Assembly (NCBI RefSeq): GCF_030409325.1
Contig: NZ_JAUFPR010000002.1
Coordinates: forward strand, 186,001 to 250,000
Origin: Mucilaginibacter aquaedulcis
GTDB taxonomy: Bacteria > Bacteroidota > Bacteroidia > Sphingobacteriales > Sphingobacteriaceae
Length of the DNA: 64,000 bases
Reading direction: 5' to 3'
The notes beneath the pieces are model-generated. The model was not told where the DNA came from. It made no database searches and saw only the letters and a list, made by a program, of their open reading frames with translations. Below, piece after piece: positions 62,610 through 64,000 of this stretch. Both the position numbers and the translations under genes were made by a program. The stretch's first letter is position 1. Every line of letters starts with the position of its first letter.

Positions 62610-63764
62610 TTAATCAGAAAAGATGGGTTGGTCGAGCAGTATCCTGCCCATCCAGGTGTATAAAAGGTCTGTAGTAGGTGACATTACATGCGCCGCCCTG
62701 GCGTCGCGCAATAACATACCCAAATGTGAATTATGCTGATAACCCTGACCGCCGGCTATGGTCATTACTTCATTGACCACATCGGTCACACAATGTGCTA
62801 CTTCCGCTTTAGCGCTTAATAAATGTAACATCGCATCGGCTTCATTATGGTCACCGGCTTCTGCAGCATGGTAAACCAGGCGGCGGGTGCGTTCCACCTT
62901 TGCCCATAACGTGCCTAATTTATGCTGTAGGAAACCAACGCTGGCCAGCCCGCTGCCGTTATGCGCATAACTGCGTTTGGCTAAAGTAGCCTTTGCCTCT
63001 ATTAAAGCCGCTTCCGCGATACCCAGATAGGTACCCGCCATCGACATCAGGAAATAGGGTGCTACTACATTGAAGATATACCAGAGCTGGTCGCCTTTTT
63101 CTCCTAAAATATTACGTCCGGGAATATGAATATCATTTAAATTTAAAGTGCGGGAAGAATTGCCGCGCATCCCGATACCGTCCCATAGCTGACCCCATTC
63201 CAGGCCTTCCATCTCCGCGTCCACCAGGATGCAAGAGAACTGATCGGCTTCTGCTTCCGAACTGGCACCTAAAGTAGACACAACATAAGAGTCCGCATGT
63301 GTGCCGTTGGTCACGAAGGACTTGGTACCGTTGACCAAAAATTCATCTTCGGTCACGGCGATCAGCGGTGTTTGCGGGAAATAGAAGTGTGCGCCGGTAC
63401 CTGTCTCACTTAATGCAAGCGTGGTGATATGTTTACCCTCGGCAATCGGCACCAGGTATTGTTCCTGTTGCCAACCTGTGGCTTTTGCCGCGATCACGGC
63501 TGTACCGACGCAATGCATGCCGAAACATAAACCGGCCGACGAATAGCCCTTGCCCAATTCTTCACTAATACGGGCCAGCGCTAATAAACCATGACCCAAA
63601 CCGCCGTTTGCTTTGGGTACAACCAAACCCATGAGCTGAGTGTCCTGCAAAGCCTTCATGGTGTCAGTTACCCATACACCATCACGGTCGGCAGACAAAG
63701 CTTCTTTAGCGGCTACCTCTCTGGAAATGACAGCAGCCTGTTGAATTAAAAGATCTAAACTCAT
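62610..63764 (-). CDS. acyl-CoA dehydrogenase family protein
   Basis: A 384-residue FAD-dependent dehydrogenase-fold protein. N-terminal helical domain (about 1-110), middle beta domain (ALSETGTGAHFYFP and DSYVVSTLG, about 115-220) and C-terminal helices with the flavin-contact SKAEVAHCVTDVVNEVMTIAGGQGYQ block. The usual catalytic Glu cannot be assigned with certainty by eye. It resembles the acyl-CoA dehydrogenase-like group used on unusual substrates. It heads an operon with the following histidine kinase (2-base gap), which is odd for a beta-oxidation enzyme. Confidence 0.88.
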   Translation of the reverse strand: MSLDLLIQQAAVISREVAAKEALSADRDGVWVTDTMKALQDTQLMGLVVPKANGGLGHGLLALARISEELGKGYSSAGLCFGMHCVGTAVIAAKATGWQQEQYLVPIAEGKHITTLALSETGTGAHFYFPQTPLIAVTEDEFLVNGTKSFVTNGTHADSYVVSTLGASSEAEADQFSCILVDAEMEGLEWGQLWDGIGMRGNSSRTLNLNDIHIPGRNILGEKGDQLWYIFNVVAPYFLMSMAGTYLGIAEAALIEAKATLAKRSYAHNGSGLASVGFLQHKLGTLWAKVERTRRLVYHAAEAGDHNEADAMLHLLSAKAEVAHCVTDVVNEVMTIAGGQGYQHNSHLGMLLRDARAAHVMSPTTDLLYTWMGRILLDQPIFSD

Positions 63765-63913
63765 GGAGATATATTAATGGAGTGTGGGAGCAATATTCAT
63801 ACCGCTAATATATAAACGAAAGACGGCACCGGGCGGATTTGATTTAAAGCAATCGCGGGACGGTCATTTTGAGTATCAAATCAACATTAGGCAATATAAA
63901 AAGTCCGGAATGT

Positions 63914-64000
63914 TTAACGGCTTTCCGCCAGCTCTATCCAAACCGGCGCATGGTCACTGCTATGCGGCCAGCCGCGGACATCAGCATCGACGACTGCCCT
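63914..64000 (-). CDS. exonuclease III/endonuclease-family protein, C-terminal end (5' end outside window)
   Basis: The frame runs in from the right edge on the minus strand and ends AVVDADVRGWPHSSDHAPVW, then IELAESR and stop at 63914-63916. The SDHAPVW motif carries the catalytic His (and Asp) of exonuclease III-like DNA-repair nucleases. Only 28 residues are visible. A shorter copy of the same tail lies at 57108-57206. Confidence 0.75.
   Translation of the reverse strand, partial: RAVVDADVRGWPHSSDHAPVWIELAESR

Overview
The window reads as chromosome from a Bacteroidota bacterium of the Sphingobacteriaceae type, most like Mucilaginibacter. The evidence is a SusC/SusD pair, lipoproteins with SCKKD-type lipoboxes, TAnnTTTG-like promoter elements, a LytS/LytTR pair, GH95/GH2/GH43 enzymes, weak Shine-Dalgarno sites and many short-spaced genes. 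The genus is inferred from protein style, not from a database search.

Layout. 1-4.4 kb: tail of an RND efflux pump, a GH95 fucosidase-type enzyme and a leucine-rich-repeat/protein-kinase fusion. 4.6-12.4 kb: an iron-uptake-type cluster of imelysin lipoprotein, di-haem oxidoreductase, second imelysin, HTTM membrane protein and TonB-dependent receptor. 12.4-22.5 kb, minus strand: RRM protein, DUF5009 membrane protein, a small acidic protein, then a polysaccharide-utilisation operon (SusC, SusD, DUF3823 lipoprotein, GH2). 22.9-27.7 kb: metallophosphoesterase, YceI, c-type cytochrome, LytS/LytTR two-component pair and a methyltransferase. 28.0-33.6 kb: a molybdenum hydroxylase operon of the isoquinoline 1-oxidoreductase type, with a di-haem cytochrome between its subunits and XdhC and a MobA-like cofactor enzyme behind. 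33.7-36.5 kb: haem oxygenase and bacteriophytochrome, convergent and overlapping. 36.7-49.6 kb: ordinary metabolic genes (DUF1080, AraC regulator, two SDRs, TPR kinase, M19 dipeptidase, GH43, NAMPT-type phosphoribosyltransferase, aldo/keto reductase, GlcG-like protein).

49.7-52.7 kb is a graveyard of mobile DNA: an integrase N-terminus with a frameshift, the C-terminal end of a serine recombinase, two copies of a tRNA- or tmRNA-like 3' end each followed by a terminator hairpin, and a broken histidine-kinase tail. They surround two FimB/Mfa2-like lipoprotein genes. From about 52.6 kb to the end the DNA is visibly richer in G+C. It carries a signalling island: a second bacteriophytochrome translationally coupled to a haem oxygenase that lacks its proximal-histidine segment, three further histidine kinases, two intact response regulators and one frameshifted one, and an acyl-CoA dehydrogenase. 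Tails of an exonuclease III-like gene lie at 57.1 kb (remnant) and at the window end (probably the intact gene).

How the genes work together. The iron cluster probably captures iron at the outer membrane (TonB receptor) and handles it in the periplasm (imelysins, di-haem protein). The SusCD operon imports and cuts a glycan. The two phytochromes need biliverdin; only the 33.7 kb haem oxygenase looks complete, so it may supply both. No rRNA, complete tRNA or CRISPR array was seen.
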